Source: Escarpia spicata
Taxonomy: Eukaryota > Annelida > Polychaeta > Sabellida > Siboglinidae
DNA: 64,000 bases
Assembly: GCA_963995525.1 (NCBI GenBank)
Contig: OZ023207.1
Coordinates: 1,354,001 to 1,418,000 of the forward strand
Direction of reading: 5' to 3'
Part shown: piece by piece, positions 14,400 to 27,199 of the stretch
Layout: every line of letters begins with the position of its first letter
Position numbering within the stretch: position 1 is the first letter of the stretch
Notes under the pieces: model-generated
Databases searched by the model: none
Told to the model about the DNA's origin: nothing
What the model saw: the letters and a program-made list of their open reading frames with translations, nothing else
Made by a program: the position numbers and the translations under genes

Positions 14400-17300
14400 C
14401 AACAACATACTTCAGCATCTAGTTCTAGTTGTTTCATCGTCACAACAACACACTTCAGCATCTAGTTCTAGTTGTTTCATCGTCACAACAATATACTTCA
14501 GCATCTAGTTCTAGTTGTTTCATCGTCACAACAACATACTTCAGCATCTAGTTCTAGTTGTTTCATCGTCACAACAACACACTTCAGCATCTAGTTCTAG
14601 TTGTTTCATCGTCACAACAACATACTTCAGCATCTAGTTCTAGTTGTTTCATCGTCACAACAACACACTTCAGCATCTAGTTCTAGTTGTTTCATCGTCA
14701 CAACAACATACTTCAGCATCTAGTTCTAGTTGTTTCATCGTCACAACAACATACTTCAGCATCTAGTTCTAATTGTTTCATCGTCACAACAACACACTTC
14801 AGCATCTAGTTCTAGTTGTTTCATCGTCACAACAACATACTTCAGCATCTAGTTCTAGTTGTTTCATCGTCACAACAATATATCTCAGCTTCTAGTTCTA
14901 GTTGTTTCACCGTCGCAACAACACACTTCAGCATCTAGGTCTAGTTTTTTCATTGTCACAACAACATACTTCAGCGTCTTGTTCTAGTTGTTTCATCGTC
15001 TCAACAACACACTTCAGCTTCTAATTCTAGTTGTTTCATCGTCACAACAATATATCTCAGCTTCTAGTTCTAGTTGTTTCATCGTCTCAACAACATACTT
15101 CAGCTTCTAGGTCTAGTTGTTTCATCGTCACAACAACATATTTCAGCTTCTAGTTCTAATTGTTTAATCGTCGTAACAACACACTTCAGCTTCTAGTTCT
15201 AGTTGTTTCATCGTCGCAACAACACACTTCAGCTTCTAGTTCTAGTTGTTTCATCGTCGCAACAACACACTTCAGCTTCTAGGTCTAGTTCTAGTTGTTT
15301 CATCGTCGCAACAACACACTGCAGCTTCTAGGCTAGTTGTTTCATCGTCGGAACAACACACCTCAGCTTCTAGTTCTAGTTGATTCATCGTCACAACAAT
15401 ATATCTCAGCTTCTAGTTCTAGTTGTTTCAACGTCACAACAACACACTTCAGCTTCTAGTTCTAATTGTTTCATCGTTACAACAACACACTTCAGCTTCT
15501 AGTTATAGTTGTTTCATCGTCACAACAATATATCTCAGCTTTTAGTTCTAGTTGTTTCATCTTCTCAACAACATACTTCAGCTTCTAGTTCTAGTTGTTT
15601 CATCGTCACAACATATTTCGGCTTCTAGTTCTAATTGTTTAATCGTCGCAACAACACACTTCAGCTTCTAGTTCTAGTTGTTTTGATCGTCGCAACAACA
15701 TACTTCAGCTTCTAGTTCTAGTTGTTTCATCGTCGCAACAACACACTTCAGCTTCTATGTCTAGTTCTAGTTGTTTCATCGCCGCAACAACACACTTCAG
15801 CTGCTAGTTCTAGTTGTTTCATCGTTGGAACAACACACCTCAGCTTCTAGTTGTAGTTGTTTCATCGTCGCAATAACAAACTTCAGCTTCTAGTTCTGGT
15901 TGATTCATCGTCGCAACAACACACTTCAGCTTCTATTTCTAGTAGTTTCATCGTCAGAACAACACACTTCAGCATGTAGGTCTAGTTTTTTCATTGTCAC
16001 AACGACATACTTCAGCGTCTTGTTCTAGTTGTTTCATCGTCTCAACAACACACTTCAGCTTCTAGTTCTAGTTGTTTCATCGTCACAACAATATATCTCA
16101 GCTTCTAGTTCTAGTTGTTTCATCGTCACAACAACACACTTCAGCATCTAGTTCTAGTTGTTTCATCGTCACAACAATATACTTCAGCATCTAGTTCTAG
16201 TTGTTTCATCGTCACAACAACACACTTCAGCTTCTATTTCTAGTAGTTTCATCGTCAGAACAACACACCTCAGCTTCTAGTTATAATTGTTTCATCGTCA
16301 CAACAACACACTTCAGCTTCTAGTTCTAGTTGTTTCATCGTCACAACAACACATTTCAGCTTCTAGTTCTAGTTGTTTCATCGTCGCAACAACACACTTC
16401 AGCTCCTATTTCTAGTTGTTTCATCGTCGCAACAACACACTTCAGCTTCTAGTTCTAGTTGTTTCGTCGTCACAACAACACACTTCAGCTTCTAGTTCTA
16501 GTTGTTTCATCGTCGCAACAACACACTTCAGCTTCTAGTTCTAGTTGTTTCATCGTCACAACAACATACTTCAGCATCTAGTTCTAGTTGTTTCATCGTC
16601 ACAACAACACACTTCAGCATCTAGTTCTAGTTGTTTCATCGTCACAACAACATACTTCAGCATCTAGATCTAGTTGTTTCATCGTCACAACAACATACTT
16701 CAGCATCTAGTTCTAGTTGTTTCATCGTCACAACAACACACTTCAGCATCTAGTTCTAGTTGTTTCATCGTCACAACAACATACTTCAGCATCTAGTTCT
16801 AGTTGTTTCATCGTCACAACAATATATCTCAGCTTCTAGTTCTAGTTGTTTCACCGTCGCAACAACACACTTCAGCATCTAGGTCTAGTTTTTTCATTGT
16901 CACAACAACATACTTCAGCGTCTTGTTCTAGTTGTTTCATCGTCTCAACAACACACTTCAGCTTCTAGTTCTAGTTGTTTAATCGTCACAACAATATATC
17001 TCAGCTTCTAGTTCTAGTTGTTTCATCGTCTCAACAACATACTTCAGCTTCTAGGTCTAGTTGTTTCATCGTCACAACAACATATTTCAGCTTCTAGTTC
17101 TAATTGTTTAATCGTCGTAACAACACACTTCAGCTTCTAGTTCTAGTTGTTTCATCGTCGCAACAACACACTTCAGCTTCTAGTTCTAGTTGTTTCATAG
17201 TCGCAGCAACATACTTCAGCATCTAGTTCTAGTTGTTTCATCGTCACAACAACATACTTCAGCATCTAGTTCTAGTTGTTTCATCGTAACAACAACACAC

Positions 17301-18500
17301 TTCTGCATCTAGTTCTAGTTGTTTCATCGTCACAACAACATACTTCAGCATCTAGTTCTAGTTGTTTCATCGTCACAATAATATATCTCAGCTTCTAGTT
17401 CTAGTTGTTTCACCGTCGCAACAACACACTTCAGCATCTAGGTCTAGTTGTTTCATTGTCACAACAACATACTTCAGCGTCTTGTTCTAGTTGTTTCATC
17501 GTCTCAACAACACACTTCAGCTTCTAGTTCTAGTTGTTTCATCGTCACAACAATATATCTCAGCTTCTAGTTCTAGTTGTTTCATCGTCTCAACAATATA
17601 CTTCAGCTTCTAGGTCTAGTTGTTTCATCGTCACAACAACATATTTCAGCTTCTAGTTCTAATTGTTTAATCGTCGTAACAACACACTTCAGCTTCTAGT
17701 TCTAGTTGTTTCATCGTCGCAACAACACACTTCAGCTTCTAGTTCTAGTTGTTTCATCGTCGCAACAACACACTTCAGCTTCTAGGTCTAGTTCTAGTTG
17801 TTTCATCGTCGCAACAACACACTGCAGCTTCTAGGTATAGTTGTTTCATCGTCGGAACAACACACCTCAGCTTCTAGTTCTAGTTGTTTCATCGTCGCAA
17901 TAACAAACTTCAGCTTCTAGTTCTAGTTGATTCATCGTCACAACAATATATCTCAGCTTCTAGTTCTAGTTGTTTCATCGTCACAACATATTTCGGCTTC
18001 TAGTTCTAATTGTTTAATCGTCGCAACAACACACTTCAGCTTCTAGTTCTAGTTGTTTCATCGTCGCAACAACATACTTCAGCTTCTAGTTCTAGTTGTT
18101 TCATCGTCGCAACAACACACTTCAGCTTCTATGTCTAGTTCTAGTTGTTTAATCGCCGCAACAACACACTTCAGCTTCTAGTTCTAATTGTTTCATCGTT
18201 GGAACAACACACCTCAGCTTCTAGTTGTAGTTGTTTCATCGTCGCAATAACAAACTTCAGCTTCTAGTTCTAGTTGATTCATCGTCGCAACAACACACTT
18301 CAGCTTCTATTTCTAGTAGTTTCATCGTCAGAACAACACACCTCAGCTTCTAGTTATAATTGTTTCATCGTCACAACAACACACTTCAGCTTCTAGTTCT
18401 AGTTGTTTCATCGTCACAACAACACATTTCAGCTTCTAGTTCTAGTTGTTTCATCGTCGCAACAACACACTTCAGCTCCTATTTCTAGTTGTTTCATCGT
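14400..18500. repeat. Long-range duplicated satellite segment, left copy
   Basis: Several rare variants are shared in order with 27.2-31.9 kb: AATATACTTCAGC (14,491 versus 27,285), AGCTGCTAG (15,801 versus 28,508), CATAGTCGC (17,196 versus 30,370) and CACAATAATATATC (17,375 versus 30,549). Offsets are 12.7 kb in the left half and 13,174 bp in the right half, so the copies differ by internal gains or losses of several hundred bases. Confidence 0.75.
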
Positions 18501-18559
18501 CGCAACAACACACTTCAGCTTCTAGTTCTAGTTGTTTCGTCGTCACAACAACACACTTC

Positions 18560-21500
18560 AGCATCTAGTTCTAGTTGTTTCATCGTCACAACAACATACT
18601 TCAGCATCTAGTTCTAGTTGTTTCATCGTCACAACAACACACTTCAGCATCTAGTTCTAGTTGTTTCATCGTCACAACAACATACTTCAGCATCTAGTTC
18701 TAGTTGTTTCATCGTCACAACAATATATCTCAGCTTCTAGTTCTAGTTGTTTCACCGTCGCAACAACACACTTCAGTATCTAGGTCTAGTTTTTTCATTG
18801 TCACAACAACATACTTCAGCGTCTTGTTCTAGTTGTTTCATCGTCTCAACAACACACTTCAGCTTCTAGTTCTAGTTGTTTCATCGTCACAACAATATAT
18901 CTCAGCTTCTAGTTCTAGTTGTTTCATCGTCTCAACAACATACTTCAGCTTCTAGGTCTAGTTGTTTCATCGTCACAACAACATATTTCAGCTTGTAGTT
19001 CTAATTGTTTAATCGTCGTAACAACACACTTCAGCTTCTAGTTCTAGTTGTTTCATCGTCGCAACAACACACTTCAGCTTCTAGTTCTAGTTGTTTCATC
19101 GTCATAACAACATACTTCAGCTTCTAGGTCTAGTTGTTTCATCGTCACAACAACATATTTCAGCTTCTAGTTCTAATTGTTTAATCGTCGTAACAACACA
19201 CTTCAGCTTCTAGTTCTAGTTGTTTCATCGTCGCAACAACACACTTCAGCTTCTAGTTCTAGTTGTTTCATCGTCGCAACAACACACTTCAGCTTCTAGG
19301 TCTAGTTCTAGTTGTTTCATCGTCGCAACAACACACTGCAGCTTCTAGGTATAGTTGTTTCATCGTCGGAACAACACACCTCAGCTTCTAGTTCTAGTTG
19401 TTTCATCGTCGCAATAACAAACTTCAGCTTCTAGTTCTAGTTGATTCATCGTCACAACAATATATCTCAGCTTCTAGTTCTAGTTGTTTCATCGTCACAA
19501 CATATTTCGGCTTCTAGTTCTAATTGTTTAATCGTCGCAACAACACACTTCAGCTTCTAGTTCTAGTTGTTTCATCGTCGCAACAACATACTTCAGCTTC
19601 TAGTTCTAGTTGTTTCATCGTCGCAACAACACACTTCAGCTTCTATGTCTAGTTCTAGTTGTTTAATCGCCGCAACAACACACTTCAGCTTCTAGTTCTA
19701 ATTGTTTCATCGTTGGAACAACACACCTCAGCTTCTAGTTGTAGTTGTTTCATCGTCGCAATAACAAACTTCAGCTTCTAGTTCTAGTTGATTCATCGTC
19801 GCAACAACACACTTCAGCTTCTATTTCTAGTAGTTTCATCGTCAGAACAACACACCTCAGCTTCTAGTTATAATTGTTTCATCGTCACAACAACACACTT
19901 CAGCTTCTAGTTCTAGTTGTTTCATCGTCACAACAACACATTTCAGCTTCTAGTTCTAGTTGTTTCATCGTCGCAACAACACACTTCAGCTTCTAGTTCT
20001 AGTTGTTTCGTCGTCACAACAACACACTTCAGCATCTAGTTCTAGTTGTTTCATCGTCACAACAACATACTTCAGCATCTAGTTCTAGTTGTTTCATCGT
20101 CACAACAACACACTTCAGCATCTAGTTCTAGTTGTTTCATCGTCACAACAACATACTTCAGCATCTAGTTCTAGTTGTTTCATCGTCACAACAATATATC
20201 TCAGCTTCTAGTTCTAGTTGTTTCACCGTCGCAACAACACACTTCAGTATCTAGGTCTAGTTTTTTCATTGTCACAACAACATACTTCAGCGTCTTGTTC
20301 TAGTTGTTTCATCGTCTCAACAACACACTTCAGCTTCTAGTTCTAGTTGTTTCATCGTCACAACAATATATCTCAGCTTCTAGTTCTAGTTGTTTCATCG
20401 TCTCAACAACATACTTCAGCTTCTAGGTCTAGTTGTTTCATCGTCACAACAACATATTTCAGCTTCTAGTTCTAATTGTTTAATCGTCGTAACAACACAC
20501 TTCAGCTTCTAGTTCTAGTTGTTTCATCGTCGCAACAACACACTTCAGCTTCTAGTTCTAGTTGTTTCATCGTCGCAACAACATACTTCAGCTTCTAGGT
20601 CTAGTTGTTTCATCGTCACAACAACATATTTCAGCTTCTAGTTCTAATTGTTTAATCGTCGTAACAACATACTTCAGCTTCTAGTTCTAGTTTTTTCATC
20701 GTCGCAACAACACACTTCAGCTTCTAGTTCTAGTTGTTTCATCGTCGCAACAACACACTTCAGCTTCTAGGTCTAGTTCTAGTTGTTTCATCGTCGCAAC
20801 AACACACTGCAGCTTCTAGGTATAGTTGTTTCATCGTCGGAACAACACACCTCAGCTTCTAGTTCTAGTTGTTTCATCGTCGCAATAACAAACTTCAGCT
20901 TCTAGTTCTAGTTGATTCATCGTCACAACAATATATCTCAGCTTCTAGTTCTAGTTGTTTCATCGTCACAACATATTTCGGCTTCTAGTTCTAATTGTTT
21001 AATCGTCGCAACAACACACTTCAGCATCTAGTTCTAGTTGTTTCATCGTCACAACAACATACTTCAGCATCTAGTTCTAGTTGTTTCATCGTCACAACAA
21101 CACACTTCAGCATCTAGTTCTAGTTGTTTCATCGTCACAACAACATACTTCAGCATCTAGTTCTAGTTGTTTCATCGTCACAACAATATATCTCAGCTTC
21201 TAGTTCTAGTTGTTTCACCGTCGCAACAACACACTTCAGTATCTAGGTCTAGTTTTTTCATTGTCACAACAACATACTTCAGCGTCTTGTTCTAGTTGTT
21301 TCATCGTCTCAACAACACACTTCAGCTTCTAGTTCTAGTTGTTTCATCGTCACAACAATATATCTCAGCTTCTAGTTCTAGTTGTTTCATCGTCTCAACA
21401 ACATACTTCAGCTTCTAGGTCTAGTTGTTTCATCGTCACAACAACATATTTCAGCTTGTAGTTCTAATTGTTTAATCGTCGTAACAACACACTTCAGCTT

Positions 21501-24180
21501 CTAGTTCTAGTTGTTTCATCGTCGCAACAACACACTTCAGCTTCTAGTTCTAGTTGTTTCATCGTCATAACAACATACTTCAGCTTCTAGGTCTAGTTGT
21601 TTCATCGTCACAACAACATATTTCAGCTTCTAGTTCTAATTGTTTAATCGTCGTAACAACACACTTCAGCTTCTAGTTCTAGTTGTTTCATCGTCGCAAC
21701 AACACACTTCAGCTTCTAGTTCTAGTTGTTTCATCGTCGCAACAACACACTTCAGCTTCTAGGTCTAGTTCTAGTTGTTTCATCGTCGCAACAACACACT
21801 GCAGCTTCTAGGTATAGTTGTTTCATCGTCGGAACAACACACCTCAGCTTCTAGTTCTAGTTGTTTCATCGTCGCAATAACAAACTTCAGCTTCTAGTTC
21901 TAGTTGATTCATCGTCACAACAATATATCTCAGCTTCTAGTTCTAGTTGTTTCATCGTCACAACATATTTCGGCTTCTAGTTCTAATTGTTTAATCGTCG
22001 CAACAACACACTTCAGCTTCTAGTTCTAGTTGTTTCATCGTCGCAACAACATACTTCAGCTTCTAGTTCTAGTTGTTTCATCGTCGCAACAACACACTTC
22101 AGCTTCTATGTCTAGTTCTAGTTGTTTAATCGCCGCAACAACACACTTCAGCTTCTAGTTCTAATTGTTTCATCGTTGGAACAACACACCTCAGCTTCTA
22201 GTTGTAGTTGTTTCATCGTCGCAATAACAAACTTCAGCTTCTAGTTCTAGTTGATTCATCGTCGCAACAACACACTTCAGCTTCTATTTCTAGTAGTTTC
22301 ATCGTCAGAACAACACACCTCAGCTTCTAGTTATAATTGTTTCATCGTCACAACAACACACTTCAGCTTCTAGTTCTAGTTGTTTCATCGTCACAACAAC
22401 ACATTTCAGCTTCTAGTTCTAGTTGTTTCATCGTCGCAACAACACACTTCAGCTTCTAGTTCTAGTTGTTTCGTCGTCACAACAACACACTTCAGCATCT
22501 AGTTCTAGTTGTTTCATCGTCACAACAACATACTTCAGCATCTAGTTCTAGTTGTTTCATCGTCACAACAACACACTTCAGCATCTAGTTCTAGTTGTTT
22601 CATCGTCACAACAACATACTTCAGCATCTAGTTCTAGTTGTTTCATCGTCACAACAATATATCTCAGCTTCTAGTTCTAGTTGTTTCACCGTCGCAACAA
22701 CACACTTCAGTATCTAGGTCTAGTTTTTTCATTGTCACAACAACATACTTCAGCGTCTTGTTCTAGTTGTTTCATCGTCTCAACAACACACTTCAGCTTC
22801 TAGTTCTAGTTGTTTCATCGTCACAACAATATATCTCAGCTTCTAGTTCTAGTTGTTTCATCGTCTCAACAACATACTTCAGCTTCTAGGTCTAGTTGTT
22901 TCATCGTCACAACAACATATTTCAGCTTCTAGTTCTAATTGTTTAATCGTCGTAACAACACACTTCAGCTTCTAGTTCTAGTTGTTTCATCGTCGCAACA
23001 ACACACTTCAGCTTCTAGTTCTAGTTGTTTCATCGTCGCAACAACATACTTCAGCTTCTAGGTCTAGTTGTTTCATCGTCACAACAACATATTTCAGCTT
23101 CTAGTTCTAATTGTTTAATCGTCGTAACAACATACTTCAGCTTCTAGTTCTAGTTTTTTCATCGTCGCAACAACACACTTCAGCTTCTAGTTCTAGTTGT
23201 TTCATCGTCGCAACAACACACTTCAGCTTCTAGGTCTAGTTCTAGTTGTTTCATCGTCGCAACAACACACTGCAGCTTCTAGGTATAGTTGTTTCATCGT
23301 CGGAACAACACACCTCAGCTTCTAGTTCTAGTTGTTTCATCGTCGCAATAACAAACTTCAGCTTCTAGTTCTAGTTGATTCATCGTCACAACAATATATC
23401 TCAGCTTCTAGTTCTAGTTGTTTCATCGTCACAACATATTTCGGCTTCTAGTTCTAATTGTTTAATCGTCGCAACAACACACTTCAGCTTCTAGTTCTAG
23501 TTGTTTCATCGTCGCAACAACATACTTCAGCTTCTAGTTCTAGTTGTTTCATCGTCGCAACAACACACTTCAGCTTCTATGTCTAGTTCTAGTTGTTTAA
23601 TCGCCGCAACAACACACTTCAGCTTCTAGTTCTAATTGTTTCATCGTTGGAACAACACACCTCAGCTTCTAGTTGTAGTTGTTTCATCGTCGCAATAACA
23701 AACTTCAGCTTCTAGTTCTAGTTGATTCATCGTCGCAACAACACACTTCAGCTTCTATTTCTAGTAGTTTCATCGTCAGAACAACACACCTCAGCTTCTA
23801 GTTATAATTGTTTCATCGTCACAACAACACACTTCAGCTTCTAGTTCTAGTTGTTTCATCGTCACAACAACACATTTCAGCTTCTAGTTCTAGTTGTTTC
23901 ATCGTCGCAACAACACACTTCAGCTCCTATTTCTAGTTGTTTCATCGTCGCAACAACACACTTCAGCTTCTAGTTCTAGTTGTTTCGTCGTCACAACAAC
24001 ATACTTCAGCATCTAGTTCTAGTTGTTTCATCGTCACAACAACACACTTCAGCATCTAGTTCTAGTTGTTTCATCGTCACAACAACATACTTCAGCATCT
24101 AGTTCTAGTTGTTTCATCGTCACAACAATATATCTCAGCTTCTAGTTCTAGTTGTTTCACCGTCGCAACAACACACTTCA
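18560..24180. repeat. Higher-order repeat block, 1,471-bp period
   Basis: The rare CTTCAGTATCTAGG monomer occurs at 18771, 20242, 21234, 22705 and 24176. Spacings are 1471, 992, 1471 and 1471 bp, so one copy carries an internal deletion of about 479 bp, and 18771/21234 and 20242/22705 form a 2,463-bp super-period. Copies look nearly identical by eye, which marks this as one of the youngest blocks of the array. Confidence 0.85.
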
Positions 24181-24499
24181 GTATCTAGGTCTAGTTTTTT
24201 CATTGTCACAACAACATACTTCAGCGTCTTGTTCTAGTTGTTTCATCGTCTCAACAACACACTTCAGCTTCTAGTTCTAGTTGTTTCATCGTCACAACAA
24301 TATATCTCAGCTTCTAGTTCTAGTTGTTTCATCGTCTCAACAACATACTTCAGCTTCTAGGTCTAGTTGTTTCATCGTCACAACAACATATTTCAGCTTC
24401 TAGTTCTAATTGTTTAATCGTCGTAACAACACACTTCAGCTTCTAGTTCTAGTTGTTTCATCGTCGCAACAACACACTTCAGCTTCTAGTTCTAGTTGT

Positions 24500-26850
24500 T
24501 TCATCGTCGCAACAACATACTTCAGCATCTATTTCTAGTTGTTTCATCGTCACAACAACATACTTCAGCATCTAGTTCTAGTTGTTTCATCGTCACAACA
24601 ACACACTTCTGCATCTAGTTCTAGTTGTTTCATCGTCACAACAACATACTTCAGCATCTAGTTCTAGTTGTTTCATCGTCACAACAATATATCTCAGCTT
24701 CTAGTTCTAGTTGTTTCACCGTCGCAACAACACACTTCAGCATCTAGGTCTAGTTGTTTCATTGTCACAACAACATACTTCAGCGTCTTGTTCTAGTTGT
24801 TTCATCGTCTCAACAACACACTTCAGCTTCTAGTTCTAGTTGTTTCATCGTCACAACAATATATCTCAGCTTCTAGTTCTAGTTGTTTCATCGTCTCAAC
24901 AATATACTTCAGCTTCTAGGTCTAGTTGTTTCATCGTCACAACAACATATTTCAGCTTCTAGTTCTAGTTGTTTCATCGTCGCAACAACACACTTCAGCT
25001 TCTAGGTCTAGTTCTAGTTGTTTTATCGTCGCAACAACACACTGCAGCTTCTAGGTATAGTTGTTTCATCGTCGGAACAACACACCTCAGCTTCTAGTTC
25101 TAGTTGTTTCATCGTCGCAATAACAAACTTCAGCTTCTAGTTCTAGTTGATTCATCGTCACAACAATATATCTCAGCTTCTAGTTCTAGTTGTTTCATCG
25201 TCACAACAACACACTTCAGCTTCTAGTTCTAGTTGTTTCATCGTCACAACAACACATTTCAGCTTCTAGTTCTAGTTGTTTCATCGTCACCACAATATAT
25301 CTCAGCTTTTAGTTCTAGTTGTTTCATCGTCTCAACAACATACTTCAGCTTCTAGTTCTAGTTGTTTCATCGTCACAACATATTTCGGCTTCTAGTTCTA
25401 ATTGTTTAATCGTCGCAACAACACACTTCAGCTTCTAGTTCTAGTTGTTTCATCGTCGCAACAACATACTTCAGCTTCTAGTTCTAGTTGTTTCATCGTC
25501 GCAACAACACACTTCAGCTTATATGTCTAGTTCTAGTTGTTTCATCGCCGCAACAACACACTTCAGCTTCTAGTTCTAATTGTTTCATCGTTGGAACAAC
25601 ACACCTCAGCTTCTAGTTGTAGTTGTTTCATCGTCGCAACAACACACTTCAGCTTCTAGTTCTAGTTGTTTCATCGTCGCAACAACATACTTCAGCATCT
25701 AGTTCTAGTTGTTTCATCGTCACAACAACATACTTCAGCATCTAGTTCTAGTTGTTTCATCGTCACAACAACACACTTCTGCATCTAGTTCTAGTTGTTT
25801 CATCGTCACAACAACATACTTCAGCATCTAGTTCTAGTTGTTTCATCGTCACAACAATATATCTCAGCTTCTAGTTCTAGTTGTTTCACCGTCGCAACAA
25901 CACACTTCAGCATCTAGGTCTAGTTGTTTCATTGTCACAACAACATACTTCAGCGTCTTGTTCTAGTTGTTTCATCGTCTCAACAACACACTTCAGCTTC
26001 TAGTTCTAGTTGTTTCATCGTCACAACAATATATCTCAGCTTCTAGTTCTAGTTGTTTCATCGTCTCAACAATATACTTCAGCTTCTAGGTCTAGTTGTT
26101 TCATCGTCACAACAACATATTTCAGCTTCTAGTTCTAGTTGTTTCATCGTCGCAACAACACATTTCAGCTTCTAGGTCTAGTTCTAGTTGTTTTATCGTC
26201 GCAACAACACACTGCAGCTTCTAGGTATAGTTGTTTCATCGTCGGAACAACACACCTCAGCTTCTAGTTCTAGTTGTTTCATCGTCGCAATAACAAACTT
26301 CAGCTTCTAGTTCTAGTTGATTCATCGTCACAACAATATATCTCAGCTTCTAGTTCTAGTTGTTTCATCGTCACAACAACACACTTCAGCTTCTAGTTCT
26401 AGTTGTTTCATCGTCACAACAACACATTTCAGCTTCTAGTTCTAGTTGTTTCATCGTCACAACAATATATCTCAGCTTTTAGTTCTAGTTGTTTCATCGT
26501 CTCAACAACATACTTCAGCTTCTAGTTCTAGTTGTTTCATCGTCACAACATATTTCGGCTTCTAGTTCTAATTGTTTAATCGTCGCAACAACACACTTCA
26601 GCTTCTAGTTCTAGTTGTTTCATCGTCGCAACAACATACTTCAGCTTCTAGTTCTAGTTGTTTCATCGTCGCAACAACACACTTCAGCTTATATGTCTAG
26701 TTCTAGTTGTTTCATCGCCGCAACAACACACTTCAGCTTCTAGTTCTAATTGTTTCATCGTTGGAACAACACACCTCAGCTTCTAGTTGTAGTTGTTTCA
26801 TCGTCGCAATAACAAACTTCAGCTTCTAGTTCTAGTTGATTCATCGTCGC
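24500..26850. repeat. Higher-order repeat block, about 1,170-bp period (two copies)
   Basis: The rare CAGCTTATATGTCTAG monomer lies at 25521 and 26691, 1,170 bp apart, and the surrounding order of variants (CTTCTGCATC, TGTTTCATTGTC, the 49-bp form with GTTTTATCG, TCGTTGGAAC) is the same in both copies. Confidence 0.78.
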
Positions 26851-27199
26851 AACAACACACTTCAGCTTCTATTTCTAGTAGTTTCATCGTCAGAACAACA
26901 CACCTCAGCTTCTAGTTATAATTGTTTCATCGTCACAACAACACACTTCAGCTTCTAGTTCTAGTTGTTTCATCGTCACAACAACACATTTCAGCTTCTA
27001 GTTCTAGTAGTTTCATCGTCGCAACAACACACTTCAGCTCCTATTTCTAGTTGTTTCATCGTCGCAACAATACACTTCAGCTTCTAGTTCTAGTTGTTTC
27101 GTCGTCACAACAACACACTTCAGCTTCTAGTTCTAGTTGTTTCATCGTCGCAACAACACACTTCAGCTTCTAGTTCTAGTTGTTTCATCGTCACAACAA

